A DNA stretch of 64,000 nucleotides from Nymphaea colorata (GCF_008831285.2 NC_045151.1:7021682-7085681), one strand, 5' to 3'. Shown: positions 1-11,539, counted from the first letter of the stretch. The notes: generated by a model not told the origin, from the letters alone. A program made the numbers and translations.

Positions 1-2034
1 TATTTGTTATCTTATACACTTGTTATCTCATGCACCAGCGTATGCTTGTTATATACACGGGAGTGACGTAGAGAACTCGGTGGCAGCTGGCAGCTAGTGG
101 GGGCTACTCTCCATGCATCTCTTTTTGACAGTGGCAAGGGACCTGGACGACTCCCTTGCACCTCTTTTTTTCTTTTTTTTTCTAAATTCTAGAATATAAG
201 CAACGTTGTTGTTGGTATTCCATCTTGGAAGGGCACAGTGACCCTGCCACTTTCCTTTTCTTGTTGGATTGAGTAGGAAGGAGGGCTCGACGGCCCTTCC
301 TCTAGTTCAACTGAATGAGAGGGCATTCAGCCGTCTCTTCCTTGCACTAAACAAGGACATCCCGACTACACTCTTAACTCTCTTTAATTTTTTCTTTTTA
401 ACAAGAAAACAAACTTACAAAGCCCAAGTGCCCAACCCAAGCAGTACATGCATAAGGCCATTTATCAACCTAGCTACTATAAAGGTTGAAAGATAGTTCA
501 GAATGGGAGATTTACCAACAAAAATGGGAACCACACAAAGAGATATAATATTGAGAGATAAAAGAGATACTCGACAAGCTGAACTGAGAAACCAACCAAA
601 CAAAATTGAAAATCTTATATTTCCATAATTCAGCAGAAGACAGATAGCATTGATACCACATGTTGGGCTAATGTGATGATGAAATACAAACTACAAAATT
701 GTATATACTAAATCATTAAGATTGAAACCAAATAATTTGTAGCATAAACATATTTGAGTCCATCGCATATTCAAATAACCTTGGTTTTTAACTCCCTAAT
801 ATCCAAATCAATGAGTTTCATTTCTGCTATCCAATTAAAATTAACAAGTTCATTTTTAGCTTGCCAAATGTTGGTGATTTATCATCATGGTCTAGACCCC
901 AATCAGTCTCATGGTTTGAGGTCTTCGCCAAGCAAGTTCACTCAAAATGGCATCTATCTCATTATTTCAAAACAATGACTTTTATGCATGATTTTTCTCA
1001 TTCTAATCCTCATGTTTTGTGACAATTTTCTAAGTACCTTGCTAGAAATGATGGACATTCCATGAGTGCCTCTCCATGTGAATGATGAATGTAAATGATA
1101 AATGAATCAAGGGTATGGGTTGGGATTTCTTCTATTTTTAAAAACTAGGAATGATGTCCAGCTTAGTCGATGCGAAGAAAATGTACATGTTAATGCATAT
1201 GTGAATGCATTCCCACAATCATGTTAACCCATTTGAGCCATAATTCTGTTTTTCAAAAATAAAAAAAGGATGTTTCCAAAATCTGATTTAAAGAGATCTC
1301 ATTCGTGCAATATTAAGGGAATACTACATTGGTTTTGGCAAAAATGCCATCCTTTTATCTATGTAATTGAATGAATAAATGAATAAAAAGAGAGTGAGAG
1401 GAATGAAGCATGGATGCTCTCTTGAATGCATGATGGATTGGATCTCAGAAAACAGTTCCATCAAGAATTGGATCTACTCAATCCATGAGTATGATTCATC
1501 TTAAAATGAAACAAATAAAAAAAAAAACTCATTTCAACTTATCTCATTTATGAAATTTTCAAAATATCTATGAATTTGAAAATCAATTATTAACAAGTTC
1601 ATCTAGTTCGGTTTCAAAAGAAGCTCCTAGATTCAAAACGAATGTTTTGATCAAATCCAAAATCATTATTGAAATCATATTCCTACCAAACATATTTGGA
1701 AACATGCGCTTCCAACTATCCTATCACTTTCAAAATCAATACAAATTATTTGTCAAGCCATTTTCAACTGAAAATTAATCTTACAAAAATGCCAATCTAG
1801 ACAAATTCATAAAATTTCTCTAGAGCCATACAAAGAATTTTCAAAAAAAAGTTAGGTTTTAGATCTAAGAAACCTACTTTGCCAACACTTTATGCCAAAA
1901 AGAAGTTGAAATCAACTTGTCCAAACCAAATCACATTTCTAAACTAAGAGCTAATGCTCTATCCTAGAGGCTTTCACAAATTTTCCTCTCCCAAAGAGAA
2001 GTTATTCTCCAAATCCCTAAAATTCTCAAACAAT
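1..2034. other. AT-rich intergenic DNA, nothing recognised
   Basis: Short ORFs on both strands are below 80 codons and none resembles a known domain. The stretch is A/T-rich with homopolymer runs. I see no splice-bounded coding block, no transposon terminus and no RNA gene. Confidence 0.5.
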
Positions 2035-3113
2035 GAGTTTTAATCATTAAAGTTTTTCCATTTGTTCATACCACGATCTTCTCGGTGACCTGCATGTTGG
2101 ATTTTGTTTGAACATAAAATTTTAGGAGAAAGGGACCCACTCATCTGTACGTGGATCGACTATTTATGCTGTCATTAACAGGAGTAATCGATCAAAGGTC
2201 TAGGTTTTCTCATGCTTTAACAAGTTTTTTTTTTTTGTGCAGAGATTGAATTTTAGATTTTGGAGTTCATTTTGAACAAGACTTGGATTTGATTGAGAAT
2301 ATCTCTATATTTTGGAAATGAGAGATTGGAAATTTGTATGGGATCATTGAATTAATCTTAGATTGTAGTAATTGATCATTGAATTGGTCCAAAAATTGGA
2401 ATTTTGAAAATTGAGAATTCACATTTTGGATAGGACTGAAATTAAATTAGGGATTGAAATTGAATTTTTGGATAGAATTGGGATTTGAAATAGGATTTTT
2501 GAAATTGAATTCATCAGTTGTGAATTGAAAATGGGAGATTTTGGCTAGATATTGAGACTTCTTGGAATTGAAACTTATTTTTGAAACCAAATTTTGGTTT
2601 TGAAAATTGGATTTGGATCTTAGAGATTGAAGTTTCTAAGCTTGAGATGGCCGGAAACCGACCTATATTTTGGAAGAGTTGGGAAAACTTGGTCTCTTTT
2701 GAAGAGATTGGAAAATTTGGATTGGACAAAATCAAAGTTCAAATATGAGATTAATTCAAAAATCACATTCCAAATACAATTTTTCAATCTCCAAAATTTC
2801 TGTAATATAAAAATATTCTCAATAAAATCCAAGTCTTATTCAAAATAAACTCTAAAAACCAATCTCTGCACATGCATGTAAGGAAAATAACTTGTCAAAG
2901 CTTGAGAAAACTTAGACCTTGGGTCGATTACCTCTATTAAAGGCAGTAGGAATGGTTGATACTCATACTGTTGGGCATGTTCTTTTCTCCTAAAGTCCAT
3001 TTTCAAACAAAACCCAAAATTTCACCGTTTCACACGGTTTTCCTACCTCCACAGGTCACTAGAAAGATCGGGGTGAGAACAGCTACCAAAAGGGGCTGAA
3101 ATCAAAACCTCTC
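2035..3113. repeat. Long foldback (inverted repeat) element
   Basis: The left arm (about 2035-2400) matches the reverse complement of the right arm (about 2715-3113) in the same order. Shared landmarks are GTGACCTG near the outer ends, TTTTGTTTGAA, a TAGGAGAAA block, TGCAGAGATTG, and AAGACTTGGATTT followed by GATTGAGAATAT or TATTGAGAATAT. The arms are diverged, roughly 70-80 percent by eye, and enclose about 300 bp. This looks like a non-autonomous foldback transposon. No target duplication or transposase was found, so the class is unknown. Confidence 0.6.
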
Positions 3114-4570
3114 ACTTTTTCAATTCATGAAATTACTCTCTTCTACATAATCCACATCAAATTGACAAGCGAACCTCCAATTTAATCTCACTCATTAAAT
3201 AAGGATATGTTCATAGCCACATTTAAGTATAAGGAATCTCTAAAATAGAACAATCATTAATATTATAACAAAATCAAAGCTAACCATCATGATTCAAGAA
3301 GAGTTATCTAAATTGTCAGCTCAAAATAAGAAGATTCAAACAAAAGTCATGAAAGCAAAGATGGAAACCCTTGTTCCCTAAGTTGCAACCCATTTTTTTT
3401 ATCTTCTTCTCTCTCTATTTCTCTCCCACACTCTCTTCACTCTTCCCTCTCTATAGCTCCCTCTTCTTCCACAATTTTCTTATCCTCTCACTCCTCAAGC
3501 TCTCTTGTTCCCTTTCACGTTCTCTCTAACCCTCATTCTGTTCTCTCTCACAGTGAAAAGGAAAGAGGGAGGATGGGTGTTTGAAACTCCCACAACTTTT
3601 TAAAATTGACCAATCTTTTAACAAAAAAATTGAAATATCTCTCTTTTTCTCATTATTTTTTCAAATATGCCCCTAAGGAAGGCTACGGGCGTGATAAAAA
3701 GAAATAGATGTGCCTGGGTGAAGGCCGTGGGCAATCAGACAAAAGTACTTCAATCTGATGGGGGTTGTCAGCATGCTATGAAGCTTTAGTCCTCAATAAA
3801 AGCCATTGGCAAGAAGTCTAGACCAATAATGGGTGACTAAGCAAGGGACATGTAGTGGTAAATCTGGACGGTTAGCAAGCGAACCCAATATCCCACTTAT
3901 TGTATCAACCGATGAAAATGAACTGAACTTGCATGTAGAGTGCACAATCTATTTCTTTTAGGCAAGACGGCGTTAGAGATTAGGCAAGACGAAGGGCAGC
4001 GGAAGAAAATGAGAAAAAGAAGGGGAAGAGACAGTAGCTGAGCCACATATAGATTGGTGTGGGCAGTTGCAGACACAAGTTTCTCAATTTTCTTTCATTT
4101 TTGCATTAAAATCATTTAATATTTACTTTGTTACACATGTAAGTGCCCCTTCAGGTATGAAAACCAATGAATCAGTGCATTCCAAAAAAATTTTCTAGCT
4201 CCGTCACTGGAAGAGAAGAAGTAGAGAGGAAGAATGTGGCAAAGAAAATGAGAAGGTCATGCAGTGGGCATGAAGAGCAGAATAAAAAGGAGAAGGACAA
4301 GGAAAAAGGAAAAGGAAGATGAAAAAGAGGAAAAAAGAAGAAAGAAATGAAGGAAAAATAAGAAGAAAGATAAATAGAGAAAAAAGGGGGCGGCGAAGGG
4401 CCAACATGGCCATAAGCAAGCCAACTCACCAGGTGCACTAAAACTATGAAAAAGATCAACATATCATGGTGCTACGCCAAAGCTCTCAAAAAAAAAAAAA
4501 CATGTCACACAATCGAACACAATGTATAGGGAAAATTGAAGGTGAACACACCATTGAAGGCCATAACAAC
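3114..4570. other. Intergenic DNA with strand-biased purine/pyrimidine tracts
   Basis: A pyrimidine-rich block (about 3390-3560, plus strand) is followed by a purine-rich block (about 4200-4390). The open frames across the purine-rich block encode only low-complexity Phe/Ser/Leu strings on the minus strand and are not credible genes. No other feature was recognised. Confidence 0.4.
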
Positions 4571-4576
4571 ACATGC

Positions 4577-5116
4577 CTAAGGTAGGGGACAATTATGTGC
4601 ATGGCCATTAATATAGAACTGGCACACACACATACACTCTGAAAAAAGTTTGTGCAGGTTTAAAGCAGAGACTTTTAACTTGTGGCAGAGTGATGAACAT
4701 TGTAGAATGCCAGCCAAAACAGTAGAAAAGCAAGTCCCTGAGGGGCATAACATAGATGGTCGGCCTAAGTGTTGCACTAATGATACATCCTCAGTCCTAT
4801 TCTCACAGGTGTTACTCCTCTTAACTGAAAATGGTGGTATGCACAATACTGGAGTTGAAGAGTATACCCTATGACCACCCAAGTCCCGAAGTAGCTTGAA
4901 CCTAAAGGTGGGGAGAATGGGGATGGTTTTATCTTGTTGCAAAATGCCAAAACAATAGAAAATCAAGCCAACAGTAATTGGGCTATAACAAAGAATAGAT
5001 AGCAAGAACCTCAAAGACTTAGGGGCAGCATAAAAAAGAGACAGGAAAATAGATGATTGGACCAATATAGCAACAAATTTATAGCCGGCCAAGGTGATGG
5101 GAGACAACAGCAACAA
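4577..5116 (-). CDS. Unrecognised 179-codon open frame, doubtful
   Basis: This is an uninterrupted minus-strand frame, one of the longest here not tied to a known element. The first half is hydrophobic and could form two or three membrane segments; the second half is Cys-rich with no metal-binding spacing that I recognise. No homologous family comes to mind, and there are no flanking splice sites or transposon domains to give context. It may be a chance frame, and I would not treat it as a gene without transcript evidence. Confidence 0.12.
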   Translation of the reverse strand: MLLLSPITLAGYKFVAILVQSSIFLSLFYAAPKSLRFLLSILCYSPITVGLIFYCFGILQQDKTIPILPTFRFKLLRDLGGHRVYSSTPVLCIPPFSVKRSNTCENRTEDVSLVQHLGRPSMLCPSGTCFSTVLAGILQCSSLCHKLKVSALNLHKLFSECMCVCQFYINGHAHNCPLP

Positions 5117-5718
5117 AGGCCAGAGGGTTGGAATATCATTGTGGGCAGGTACGTGTTGTTATTGTTTAAATTTATATATTGTATGCTATATGAAGAATAG
5201 ACATGTAATTGTGACCAATTGGTTGGGGTCTGGTTGTTATTTTTGAGACTATAGGTAATTTTCATATATGTGGATATCAGAAAAGGATTTTGGAGCCATT
5301 GATGGGCTCAATCCATAGATTACTTTAAATGTATGGTAGTGGTCTGTATAGCCATATTTACAGATCAATTTATTCTTCCCATCAAATAGCAATTGCAGTT
5401 ATCTAATGGTTGTAGAAGACTCCATCCTTGGAACCAGCTAGGAGGGGACGTCCAAATGGGCTGTCCTAATTTTTTGGCTTTTGAAAATACTTGCTCAATT
5501 TCCTTGACAAAGAAACTAGTGAGAAGGGTGAGTCTTTTTGGACCCTTCCTCTTGCTTTTTCAAAAGTTCTAGATGAGGAGTGGATTAACTCGATCGGGTT
5601 TGAACTGGGTTAAATCTGGATTGAGATTTTTGTAAATTGTCTTCTTAAATAGTTTTTAAGAAAATCGAAGAAATCTTTCACTCTAGGCGATTCATTCCTA
5701 GATTTTTCTCCAAAGAGA

Positions 5719-6620
<902 letters not shown>

Positions 6621-6629
6621 ATGTGGGAA

Positions 6630-6900
6630 CTATAAATTAATGGAACTAGAAATTAATGGTCAGAAGTTTAAGGGCGCAGAACCAATTCATTCTGCTTGTA
6701 GGAACTACTTTGAAGAATTTTTTCAAGACAATGAGGGCCAAAGGAATCGTATCGTACACATATGGTCTTGGTCCCTAGGTCGTCTAATGTCACTGTCATC
6801 AAAGAATTTGGCACCGTTTCATTAAGCAACTGCATTTACAAGCTGATCTCTAAGGTAATTGTTAATAAAATGAGTAGATATGTCAACAATTCAGATACTC
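6630..6900 (+). pseudogene. LINE (L1-type) reverse-transcriptase fragment
   Basis: One frame reads like the linker before the LINE reverse transcriptase (a G-K-F-x-x-A-E-P-I block, then an aromatic F-E-E-F-F motif). After a frame change, about 6790-6890 reads V-I-K-E-F-G-T-V-S-L-S-N-C-I-Y-K-L-I-S-K, which resembles the conserved F-R-P-I-S-L-x-N-x-x-Y-K-x-I-S-K motif of plant L1 elements. Only about 90 codons survive. There is no YADD box, endonuclease or poly-A tail. It is a dead, truncated fragment. Confidence 0.6.
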
Positions 6901-7115
6901 ACATATTCAGACATGGATTTGGATTCAAATATGAATAAAGAAAATCATATCCAAATTTGAATTTGAAATCTGATTTCACAATCCAAATCCGAAATTGACC
7001 AACTTTCGAAACGGAAGAGCATCGGATATAAGATATTTGTTGAAAAATAAATCCAATTACAATCTGATCGAATATTTACGTATATCTAAATCCAAATACT
7101 ATTTCAAAATCTTTT
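6880..7115. repeat. Dispersed AT-rich repeat (copy 1; copy 2 near 31120-31560)
   Basis: A run of GGATTTGGATTC/AAATCCAAAT-type words containing CGGATATAAGATATTTG. A closely related block, with TGGATATAAGATACTTG in the same order relative to the neighbouring words, lies at about 31120-31560 inside the CACTA element. The parent element is not identified. Confidence 0.5.
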
Positions 7116-7376
7116 TCGACGCGGGCTACAAAAAAAAACATATACTGGAATTTCACCGAAATACGCATTGGTATAGGTCTACATTGGTGATTTTGGCCTC
7201 CGGTCACTGCCGTTGGAATAGGCTATACCGGTGAAACTGAAATCACCGGTACAGATATACAGTGGTGATCATGATGACCCGCTGCAGATTAATACGCCGA
7301 TTGGAACTTCAGTCCGTGTTGGTGTCTAGCGGTGAATTTCATCGCCGCTATTGGCCCATTTTTTAAAAGTAAATTC
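7116..7376. repeat. Cluster of CACCG/CGGTG motifs, possible transposon terminal region
   Basis: Short inverted and direct motifs (TTCACCG, ATCACCGGT, ACCGGTGAAA, AGCGGTGAA) recur within about 250 bp of otherwise AT-rich DNA. CACTA-type elements often carry such subterminal arrays. No CACTA terminus or target duplication was found, so the assignment is tentative. Confidence 0.25.
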
Positions 7377-8216
7377 CAAATAATTTAAGTTTTCATAAGT
7401 TTTTTTACATAAACCCTATGAAAATATAAATATATATGTATAATTAATAGACATAGAGAGAAAATGTTAACCATGAGAATGATAACTGCAGTGATGTTAG
7501 AGTAAATTCCACAATCTCTAGTAATCACCTTGGTTGCAACTCAAAGAATGCAGTAACTTGTCCTGCAAAAGAGTATAACAAATGAAGAAATCTACAAGCA
7601 AAGAGAAACCATCAGAAGAATATTAGAAACACAAACTTTGGAAAGCAAAAATGAAAATTAATTAATTGACCAATCATATTAGAATAAAAAAATTAGACGT
7701 GATAGCTAGACAACATCCACCAATCAGATTAGCGCCTGCTTCTTGGCATTGTATGATAAATAGTTTGAATTGCAGATCACCAAGCCCTTAGCATGTAAAT
7801 GAAACCATATACAAATTTGTAAATAATGAGAAACAAAATTTAACACTAATAGAATCAATCAAAGTCTGAACATGTAGAAAAAATCCCAGATTTAAATGTG
7901 GATAAATACAAGTACGACCAGTGCAACATATAGTCACTCGTAGCATTTCAGCTTGATCTATTCTCATAAGCATTTCGGATCTTCAAAACCCACCATGCCT
8001 ACTATGACACCAAACCAAACTCAACATAACTAAGAAAGGAAGACATTAACGGTCCGTGAAGTGTATGAATTTCTTAGAAAGTGGATAAAACAAAGAAGTA
8101 ATATCAAATGATGGCCTTCTATAGCAACATATCCTAAAAAATTACTTGTTATCTTATACATTATCAAGTAAAGATCACGTGATTGTAAGTGGTTTTTTTT
8201 CTTCGACAACTGTGAT
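7377..8216. other. AT-rich intergenic DNA, nothing recognised
   Basis: Only short frames with no recognisable domain, and no repeat or terminus. Confidence 0.4.
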
Positions 8217-9033
8217 TAGGCCTGGGCATCGGACCGGCTGCCCCGACCACATAAAACCCGGCCCAGGTCGGCCCGTCGGGCCCAAAGACCCGGCCCAATT
8301 ATTTGATGGGCCGGGCCGGGTACTGGGCCCGTCGACCTTGCCCAAGGCCCAGCCCCGCCCGTTTTTGTTAACTGGCGGTACCCTCGTTTAACATGGAGAA
8401 GTCCACGACCTACTCAGCAGAAGGCAGTCCATCGGCCAATCTAAGTCCCTCGCTTCCCCCCTCGTTTCCCTCTTTGTTCATAAATCACTAAAACCCTAAA
8501 GCACAACGAATCTCCTAAAGCCCATTCACGCATCCATGGAAATGGAGACTTGCGCAAGACGAAACCCTCTTGCCTCACGCTTACGGTAAGCCGCTTACCT
8601 CCTTGGACGATGGCTGCCTCAATTTTCTCCTCCCTCAGCCCCTGCTTCCTCTTCTCCTCCCTCAGCCGCTGCTTCCTCTCCTCCATCGTCGTCAACGACG
8701 AACCTGAAAATGCAAAAAGGGAGGGAGGGCGCGGACGTCCAGTAAGCCGCTTACCTCCTTGGATGATGGCTGCCTCAATTCTCCTCCCCCAGCCCCTGCT
8801 TCCTCTCCTCCATCGTCGTCAACGACGAACCTGAAAATGCAAAAAGGAAAGGAGGGCGTGGCGGAGGAAGGAAATCATCGATGACCTAACGGGCCGTCCG
8901 GCCGGGCCGGGCCTAGAAAATGATAACCGGGCCCGACCCGTGGGCCGAGAAGTTGAGCCCAATAAAGAAAATGCTCTACCCGAACCCAGCCCATACTGGG
9001 CCGGCCCGACGCCCGCGATATTCTAGGCCCCCT
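8217..9033. mobile_element. GC-rich non-autonomous element with GGCCCGGGC-type inverted ends
   Basis: The left end (8217-8370) starts TAGGCCTGGGCATCGG and is packed with GGCCCG/CGGGCC words. The right end (about 8888-9033) carries the inverse, including GGGCCGGCCCGACGCCC. Both ends are far more GC-rich than the flanks and can pair with each other. Such ends with TAGG starts occur in hAT-like MITEs. The exact right boundary and an 8-bp duplication could not be fixed. The centre holds a 156-bp tandem duplication. Confidence 0.5.
8587..8865. repeat. 156-bp tandem duplication inside the GC-rich element
   Basis: The unit begins TAAGCCGCTTACCTCCTTGG at 8587 and again at 8743. Both units contain GATGGCTGCCTCAATT and the segment CATCGTCGTCAACGACGAAC. 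The second copy is shortened by small deletions. The sequence is CT-rich and of unknown origin, possibly captured host DNA. Confidence 0.85.
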
Positions 9034-9476
9034 TTTGTTCCTCTGCAAAAGAACAACTATTGTAAGATGGAAGTGACAATGCATAGAGATATATATAGCT
9101 TTACTATGCTCTATAGCAAAACAAGTGTTAATTGTAACACGTTAGTTTTGCGTTTTATGTGTTATGTTAGCATGTTAGCAAGTTAGGATAAGTCAGTAAC
9201 ACCTTATAAAACAGCAAAAATAAAATGGCAGATTGCATTGAAGTGTCAAAATCATTACAAAGTGATATGTAGTAACTCGAATTAAAGAAAAGTGTCTAAT
9301 CTAATACAAGATAATTTAAAAACAAACTAGATCTAATCTATATAAGAAGAAATCTAAATTCTCAAGAAGGATTTGATGGTTTCACTAAGTTTTTCTTCTA
9401 TTTGAAGTGGAATATTTCTTCAATGTCTTTATCAACTTCCTTCATGGCTGATAAGCATCATCATCTTACTCAGAGT
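9034..9476. other. Intergenic DNA downstream of the unidentified gene
   Basis: AT-rich, no open frame of note. It may contain the 3' untranslated region of the minus-strand gene ending at 9477. Confidence 0.35.
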
Positions 9477-9676
9477 CTAGGATATAAGTGAAGACAGTTT
9501 TTCTTCTGCTTGAGTTTCAGGAACAATCTCTGATAGAACATTTTGTTCTTCTTTGCCAGGAACTACCTCTGGTAGTGGCAGATCACCGTGTTCTTCTGTA
9601 TCAAGAACAATGTGCGGTAAAGATGGCATGTGTTGTTCCTCAGTGTCGGGAACAACTTCTCTAGACATAGTGATCT
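9477..9676 (-). CDS. Last exon of an unidentified minus-strand gene, acidic repeats
   Basis: The exon begins after a good acceptor (TTATTAG, boundary at 9676) and joins in phase to the exon ending at 9777. The split codon across the junction becomes Glu, giving a continuous K-P-D-G-E-I-T-M-S-R-E-V-V-P stretch. It runs to a TAG at 9477. The coded tail is acidic and contains three or four loose repeats of the form V-V-P-x-x-E-E-Q or L-D-T-E-E-H, each about 20 residues. No known domain was recognised. The function is unknown. Confidence 0.5.
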
Positions 9677-9776
9677 CTAATAATGTAAGTAATAAACACA
9701 GTTAGCATAGCAGTTAGTTTTAAATGTAAAAGTGTGATCCTTAAGATTCATATGGATAAATATATACAATGGATAC

Positions 9777-9900
9777 CTCCATCAGGCTTCTTAAGAACAC
9801 CACATGTAATATGTTTGGAGTTATACCTTAGCTTTAATGCAACCTGAAGGGCCCCAACCAATTCATGGCCTTGATTGCTATCACAACCCCCAATTCCATT
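9777..9900 (-). CDS. Internal exon of the unidentified gene (5' edge unclear)
   Basis: The frame reads G-I-G-G-C-D-S-N-Q-G-H-E-L-V-G-A-L-Q-V-A and onwards to K-P-D-G, then a GT donor at 9776. It looks like a soluble alpha/beta domain, but I cannot assign a family. The 5' edge is obscured by a (CT)n run at 9910-9942 that either serves as the polypyrimidine tract or lies in the exon. No clean AG acceptor in the matching phase is visible, so this may be a damaged site or an assembly length error in the microsatellite. Confidence 0.4.
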
Positions 9901-9905
9901 CACAT

Positions 9906-9909
<4 letters not shown>

Positions 9910-9942
<33 letters not shown>
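9910..9942. repeat. (GA)n microsatellite
   Basis: About 16 GA units (CT on the minus strand), directly upstream of the exon at 9777-9900. Confidence 0.95.
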
Positions 9943-9944
<2 letters not shown>

Positions 9945-10002
9945 TTGTTTGGAGCCCAATTTGATCACTATAAAAAATAATAGGAGGAGATAGTTTGCTT
10001 AC

Positions 10003-10088
10003 CAGGACAAAATCCTTGCAGCAAATAATCCTGGTGTACCTTCTCCAAACCACTCAAAATTCTATGGGCCTTCAAGAAATGGTGATCT
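10003..10088 (-). CDS. Internal exon of the unidentified gene
   Basis: The exon is bounded by a strong acceptor (TTTGTGCAG) at 10089 and a GTAAGC donor at 10002. It encodes H-H-F-L-K-A-H-R-I-L-S-G-L-E-K-V-H-Q-D-Y followed by L-L-Q-G-F-C-P, an amphipathic helical segment with the look of a conserved protein. The next exon to the left does not join in phase without an adjustment at the (CT)n tract. The family is not recognised. Confidence 0.5.
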
Positions 10089-10504
10089 GCACAAACAATA
10101 GCAGGGTTCGGAACACATAAATCATAAAATTAAACCATTTCAAAAGTACATAAAATTGCTCGCTTTATTAACTTCCCCAAAAAATCAAAATTTAATTTTT
10201 TAGGGAAATCCTCACGTCATCAGCTGGTAGATCCTCAAAGGTTTTTGTACCAATTCAGATGTAACATACACTAGACAAAGTTGCAGTCACTGAACCAACA
10301 AGAGGTGTTACTTGATGCAGTCACCCAAGAAAAAACACATGACATACGTGTGACCATCTAATGACAGTGACAAACACAAAAATGATTCCACTATCAGAGA
10401 ATGCTAGTACATTGTATCCTATCAAGCAATCCACTATTTCCACGCCTATAGTCGAGGGTGGTGTGGGTCTAGTTAAATCAGAACTTAGAAATAAAGGCTT
10501 GGAA

Positions 10505-10648
10505 GGGTACCTCTTTAACTGTTAGTAAGAGATTCTTGAGATTATGCCTGCCTTCCAACTGGTTCAGCAGGGTACCTCTTTAACTGTTTCTAAGAGATTC
10601 TTTAGATTATGCCTTCCTTCCAACTGGTTCAGCAGGGTACCTCTTTAC
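10505..10648. repeat. 65-bp tandem repeat, two full copies plus a partial third
   Basis: Units start GGGTACCTCTTTA at 10505, 10570 and 10635. The first two are nearly identical. The third is cut after 14 bases by the MITE at 10649. Confidence 0.9.
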
Positions 10649-11015
10649 CTATGACACACGGACATGGCAGTTTAGCCCACATAAGTGCTCTCACACGCCG
10701 ACACGTGGATCCAGACAAGAGACACGGGTGGGACACGCCAAAAAATAAACTGTTAATTTAATGTTTTTTTTCATTTTATCAATTTTTTGTGATGCATCCA
10801 ATTATTTTCATGAACAATTCTTTCAAATACTCAGCACTTTTGTGATAAAACAAACTTTCTTATGAGATTGTAAGAGTGAACTATTAATTTAATGTTTTTT
10901 TCATTTTATCATTTTTGAGAATATAAAATGTGCCGTATTCGCATATCCAAAATTTTTAAAGTTACCGTGTCCGCACCTGTATCGCGGTACCCGTACCCGC
11001 ACCCATGTGACATAG
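10649..11015. mobile_element. hAT-like MITE, 367 bp, perfect 8-bp target duplication
   Basis: The element is flanked by CTCTTTAC at 10641-10648 and at 11016-11023. Its ends are imperfect inverted repeats, CTATGACACACGG on the left and CTATGTCACATGGG from the right. It contains GACACGTGGATCC and GTACCCGTACCCGC motifs and no coding capacity. The 8-bp duplication points to the hAT superfamily, although a CTATG terminus is not the commonest hAT end. It inserted inside the third unit of the 65-bp tandem repeat. Confidence 0.75.
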
Positions 11016-11191
11016 CTCTTTACCAAGGATGATAGATTGATGCTGCTAGCAAGAAAATGTGTTTCAAACATCAAAAGGAGAGATATTTATCATCTAAACA
11101 AAATTAAGCTTCTTGATATTCTAAACCATGATCTGCCTAACATTCTAAGCCACCCATCTGCATACAGAAGTCAAATTCCAACTCCATAAGT

Positions 11192-11534
11192 CTATTTCTG
11201 TGATTCTCTCATATGTGTGTGTATTATGCCATATTGCACATTAACAACAATCTTAACAACAGTGTTTATGCGTGCAATGAGTTTTGTCGCCATCTCTGAT
11301 ACATCATGGTACATCTCAATTTTAATTTGAAGCAGGTGACTGAGCTGACATGCAGAGGTGCGGTTGTGTCTTCCACCGCAGAGGTGCGGTTGTGTCTTCC
11401 ACCGCAGACCACAGAATCTGTGATTTATAGTCCTCAAGATATGCCAAAAAAAGACAGTCAATAGATTTCATTTGCAAGCTCTCTGTGAAGTCTGTACCTA
11501 GAATGGGTTTTGTAGGAGGCACAGGTTGAACCAA
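11192..11534 (-). pseudogene. Probable upstream exon(s) of the unidentified gene, broken by a 26-bp duplication
   Basis: After a TTCTAGGTACAG acceptor the frame reads F-T-E-S-L-Q-M-K-S-I-D-C-L-F-L-A-Y-L-E-D and continues to W-S-A-V-E-D-T-T-A-P. A second block in another frame reads S-H-L-L-Q-I-K-I-E-M-Y-H-D-V-S-E-M-A-T-K. Both look like conserved protein. Between them a 26-bp unit (GCGGTGGAAGACACAACCGC plus six bases) is present twice in tandem at about 11355-11410 and shifts the frame. Either this is a pseudogene or a splice junction hides here. No family was recognised. Confidence 0.4.
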
Positions 11535-11539
11535 GGTTA

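Noticed and set aside
4172-4462. 96-codon hydrophobic minus-strand frame
   Set aside because: Low-complexity Phe/Ser/Leu string read from a purine-rich tract.
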